A stretch of DNA of 8,233 nucleotides from Lachnospiraceae bacterium (GTDB taxonomy: Bacteria; Bacillota; Clostridia; Lachnospirales; Lachnospiraceae): assembly GCA_014804495.1 (NCBI GenBank), contig JAAUZS010000142.1, positions 1-8,233 of the forward strand, given 5' to 3'. The position numbers and the translations under genes were made by a program. The number at the start of each line of letters is the position of its first letter. Position 1 is the first letter of the stretch. The notes beneath the pieces were generated by a model. The model did not search any database, had not been told where the DNA came from, and was given only the letters and a program-made list of their open reading frames with translations. This document shows, one piece after another, positions 5,494 through 8,233 of the stretch.

Positions 5494-7305
5494 CTATTTA
5501 TAATATTGCGCCTGCGCCGCAAACATCCCGGCATAAATACCGCCGTCTTTGTATACAAGCTCGTCATGTGTGCCGTATTCCATTATTCTGCCTTCTGAGA
5601 ATACGGCAATCCTGTCGCAGAATTTACAGCTTGAGAGGCGGTGGGAGATATATATTGCAGTTTTGCCGCCCACTAAGGTATCGAACTGTCGGTAAATGTC
5701 GTATTCCGCGATCGGGTCAAGGGCAGCGGTAGGCTCATCCAAAATGACTACAGGAGATTTTTTGAACAATGCTCTTGCTATCGCAATCTTTTGCTGTTCG
5801 CCGCCTGATGGTTCTATGCCGTTTTCATCGAATGCTTTGAATAACATGGTATCGACGCCGTTTTCAAGAGATTCCACTTTTTCTAAAAGACCGACCTGCG
5901 TGATCAGAGAATTAATTTCCGTATCATTATAGCAGCCGTCTAAGACTATATTGTCCTTCATGGAAAACGCAAACAGCTTAAAATCCTGAAATACAGGCGC
6001 AAACAGCGACATATATTCATTGTAGTCATATTCTTTGATATTGACTCCGTCCAACAAAATATCTCCACCGGTAGGGTCGTATAGCCTGCAAAGCAGCTTG
6101 ACGAAGGTAGTCTTGCCGGCGCCGTTTAAGCCTACGATGGACAGATGTTCACCCTGATTGAGCGTTATGGAAATGTCTTCAAGAACATTTACATCGCTTC
6201 CGGGATATGCAAACGACACATGGCGGAATTCAAGCGTATGCGGCATAGGCTCTATATGCCGCGAGCCCTTTTCGATTGCGGGCGGATAATTCATAAACAG
6301 TACATATTCATGCGCATAGTTTACGCGTTTGATAAATTCCGTAATATTCATTATAAATCCCTGAAGGGAGGAATGTAGTGTGCTGCCAGCGGAAAGCATC
6401 TGGGAGAAAATACCGATGGAAATTTTTCCTGTGATTACTAAAATGCCAAGATACAAATAAGAAGCGCCGCTTCTTACAACCTGAGTAATGCCGATAACGG
6501 TATCCAGAGGAAATTTCTTATCCGCCTGCCATTTCCAGTTGTCCAGACATTCGCGCGTATAGCTTTTCCAGCGCTCAACCATCATGTTATGGGCGTCGTA
6601 GAGACGGATATCTTTACCGTACCTGAAATCCGTCAATTCGTAGCCAAAGTATGAAAAAAGCCGGTTGAGCTTGGAAAGCCTGTCAAACGCCTGAATTTCC
6701 AGTTTAGCCGTTTTACTGTTAACAATGGCATTTACGACAAGCAGGACTGCAATAAGGGCGAATAACAGCGGAGCGTGAAGAATAATAAGTGACACAACAC
6801 CTGCTATTTTTAATAAATTGGAAATCATTTGAAAAATCTGTATGGAAATTCCGTATACTCCTCCGGAGTACCACGTCATACCCTGTCGCGCTGACTCTAT
6901 CTGGTCTAATGCTTCCTTATCCTCCGTAAGCTGGAAATCCAGCTCCATAACGCGGCGGCTCATTTCCTCAGTGAAGAAATTCTCCATTTTTTCACCGTAT
7001 TTCTCTAAAATAACATCTGTTACAGAACCCAACAACGATATAAAAGTACCCCCGATGGCGATTATGGCAGCATATATAATCAGTTTCTCCACATTTCTTC
7101 CGCCCAGAAGCTCGTCAATAATTAACGGCGTTACCATGATGCTGACGAACGGTTGAACTGATTTTAATACGATGTTTGCCGCGGCGCACAGGAAAAAGCC
7201 CTTATACTTTTTCCATGCAATTGGATAAAAATATTTCAGGGTATCTGTTACTATCCGGTATGTGCTCTTTTTTGGAGCATTATCTTTAACCGTCTTTTCA
7301 GACAT
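5494..7305 (-). CDS. ABC exporter half-transporter (membrane domain fused to ATPase), second of a pair
   Basis: This 603-residue half-transporter has the normal length for a type I (ABCB/MsbA-like) exporter. A polar N-terminus (1-30) precedes a membrane domain (about 34-335) with hydrophobic segments near 34-58, 74-95, 161-178, 180-194 and 280-293. The ATPase domain (about 357-603) has Walker A GLNGAGKT (392-399), Q440, signature PSGGEQQ (499-505), Walker B VVILDE (519-524), D-loop ALD (528-530) and H555, all catalytically intact. Glu replaces Gln in the SGGQ signature, and the region before it reads KAFDENGIEP, unlike the TEVGERG stretch of many exporters. The start at 7305 is chosen because AGGAGG (7315-7320) lies 9 bases upstream; the preceding 34 open codons only shadow the partner gene. 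It overlaps the partner's stop by 8 bases. It probably heterodimerises with that partner. The substrate is unknown; peptides, lipids or drugs are possible. Confidence 0.88.
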   Translation of the reverse strand: MSEKTVKDNAPKKSTYRIVTDTLKYFYPIAWKKYKGFFLCAAANIVLKSVQPFVSIMVTPLIIDELLGGRNVEKLIIYAAIIAIGGTFISLLGSVTDVILEKYGEKMENFFTEEMSRRVMELDFQLTEDKEALDQIESARQGMTWYSGGVYGISIQIFQMISNLLKIAGVVSLIILHAPLLFALIAVLLVVNAIVNSKTAKLEIQAFDRLSKLNRLFSYFGYELTDFRYGKDIRLYDAHNMMVERWKSYTRECLDNWKWQADKKFPLDTVIGITQVVRSGASYLYLGILVITGKISIGIFSQMLSAGSTLHSSLQGFIMNITEFIKRVNYAHEYVLFMNYPPAIEKGSRHIEPMPHTLEFRHVSFAYPGSDVNVLEDISITLNQGEHLSIVGLNGAGKTTFVKLLCRLYDPTGGDILLDGVNIKEYDYNEYMSLFAPVFQDFKLFAFSMKDNIVLDGCYNDTEINSLITQVGLLEKVESLENGVDTMLFKAFDENGIEPSGGEQQKIAIARALFKKSPVVILDEPTAALDPIAEYDIYRQFDTLVGGKTAIYISHRLSSCKFCDRIAVFSEGRIMEYGTHDELVYKDGGIYAGMFAAQAQYYK

Positions 7306-8233
7306 TCTTATGCGCCTCCTCATCCTTGTAATACTGCGCCTGAATCTCAAACATTTCCGCATAGGCGCCGCCTTTATCAAGAAGCTCTTCGTGAGTTCCG
7401 TATTCAATCATTTCGCCGTCCTTAAACATGGCTATATTGTCGCAGAAACGTGTTGAGGAAAGCCTGTGCGATATATATACGGCGGATTTATTTCCTACGA
7501 TTTCGTTGAAATTTTTGTATAGGTTATATTCGGCTAATGCATCTAAAGCAGCGGTAGGCTCGTCCAGAATAATAACAGGTGCATTTTTATATAATGCCCT
7601 TGCCAGAGCAAGTTTTTGCTTTTCACCACCTGAAAAATCGACTCCGTCGTCGTCAACTATTTTCAGAAGCTGTGTGTCGATACCGTTTGGCAGACTTTCT
7701 ATTTTCTCCTGCATACCGGCTTTTATAAGGCAGTCTTCTGACAGACCGGCATTTGTATCTTCGGGGCATTTCATCGAGACATTTTCGGAAATAGGGAATG
7801 CGAAAACCTCAACATTCTGGAAAACGGGAGAGAACAGTCTGTAGTATTCGTCTCTTCTGAATCTGCGGATATTTATTCCGTTAAGGAGGATTTCACCTTC
7901 CGTCACATCATATAGTCTTAGCAGAAGCTTGATAAACGTCGTTTTGCCGGCGCCGTTCTGACCGACTATGGCAAGTTTTTCTCCGGCCTGTAGTGTAAGG
8001 TTCAAATTTTTCAGGGCGTAATCCTGTGTACCCTCATATTTAAATGAAACATTCTTAAATTCAAAAGTATATGAACCGCCATCCGGGATGGGTAGAAAAT
8101 CTCCGTCTTCTTCAGTTTTCAGCTCCATAAAAGAACGGTAATCGTCTACCTGAAGAGAGCGTTTCTTGAATTCACCCATTGCATTTAAGAATTCGGTCAT
8201 GCATGAGGTGAAAGTAGTGCAGAGTCCCAGATA
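7298..8233 (-). CDS. ABC exporter half-transporter, first of a pair (N-terminal part outside window)
   Basis: The frame is open to the window edge, giving 311 visible residues: the end of the membrane domain and a complete ATPase domain. About 270-300 residues of the membrane domain should lie outside. The Met at 8200 is internal, since the frame continues upstream through YLGLCTTFTSC. In visible-fragment numbering the ATPase has Walker A GQNGAGKT (91-98), the Q-loop in SPVFQNVEVFAF, signature FSGGEKQ (200-206), Walker B VIILDE (220-225) and H256. The stretch before the signature is acidic (KIVDDDGVDF), and Glu replaces Gln in the signature, as in the partner. The two ATPase domains share many further stretches (SHRLSS, EYGTH, AQAQYYK), which suggests an old duplication. 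The TGA stop lies inside the first codons of the next gene (ATGTCTGA overlap), pointing to coupled translation and a heterodimer. Substrate unknown. Confidence 0.88.
   Translation of the reverse strand, partial: YLGLCTTFTSCMTEFLNAMGEFKKRSLQVDDYRSFMELKTEEDGDFLPIPDGGSYTFEFKNVSFKYEGTQDYALKNLNLTLQAGEKLAIVGQNGAGKTTFIKLLLRLYDVTEGEILLNGINIRRFRRDEYYRLFSPVFQNVEVFAFPISENVSMKCPEDTNAGLSEDCLIKAGMQEKIESLPNGIDTQLLKIVDDDGVDFSGGEKQKLALARALYKNAPVIILDEPTAALDALAEYNLYKNFNEIVGNKSAVYISHRLSSTRFCDNIAMFKDGEMIEYGTHEELLDKGGAYAEMFEIQAQYYKDEEAHKNV
7315..7320 (-). promoter_or_regulatory. Ribosome binding site fixing the second exporter start
   Basis: AGGAGG on the minus strand lies inside the first exporter gene, 9 bases before the ATG at 7305. 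It supports this start over the in-frame ATG at 7407, whose extra residues are an out-of-frame reading of the upstream gene. Confidence 0.8.

Noticed and set aside
7408..7844. Plus-strand open frame of 138 codons (from 7428)
   Set aside because: It is antisense to the ATPase domain of the first exporter and mirrors its Walker B and signature regions.

Overview
The window suggests a low-to-medium GC Gram-positive anaerobe, most likely a clostridial relative of the Lachnospiraceae. The reasons are strong AGGAGG-type ribosome binding sites before most genes, a lipoprotein-type solute-binding protein, a nupNOPQ-type nucleoside uptake cluster like that of Bacillus and Lactococcus, and a tandem ABC exporter pair of a type I associate with Firmicutes. 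Genus cannot be fixed from the sequence.

Layout: all complete genes lie on the minus strand and are read from high to low coordinates. At the right edge, two half-size ABC exporter genes (7298-8233, cut by the window edge, and 5494-7305) overlap by 8 bases and probably form a heterodimer. Next comes a four-gene nucleoside importer operon: the binding lipoprotein (4201-5376), the double-domain ATPase (2516-4048) and two permeases (1395-2519 and 436-1395). ATPase, permease 1 and permease 2 overlap by 4 and 1 bases and are probably translationally coupled. The binding-protein gene is separated from the ATPase gene by 152 bases. That gap holds two hairpins, one of them a good intrinsic terminator, and a candidate internal promoter whose -35 lies inside the terminator stem. 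This arrangement would allow more binding protein than membrane components.

At the left edge the last 57 codons of a plus-strand gene are visible. They resemble the C-terminus of apolipoprotein N-acyltransferase (Lnt), and the fragment is clearly AT-richer (about 30% GC by hand count) than the rest. Between it and the converging permease gene lies a 139-base element with perfect 31-base inverted terminal arms around an internally structured core. It resembles a MITE or a structured intergenic repeat, and it is the least explained object in the window.

How the genes work together: the lipoprotein captures nucleosides outside the cell, the two permeases form the channel and the ATPase drives uptake. 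If the left-edge gene is a true Lnt it would N-acylate lipoproteins such as this one, but the genes converge and are not co-transcribed. The exporter pair is a separate transporter of unknown substrate. I see no clear new defence system or pathway here; most of the window is ordinary transport.
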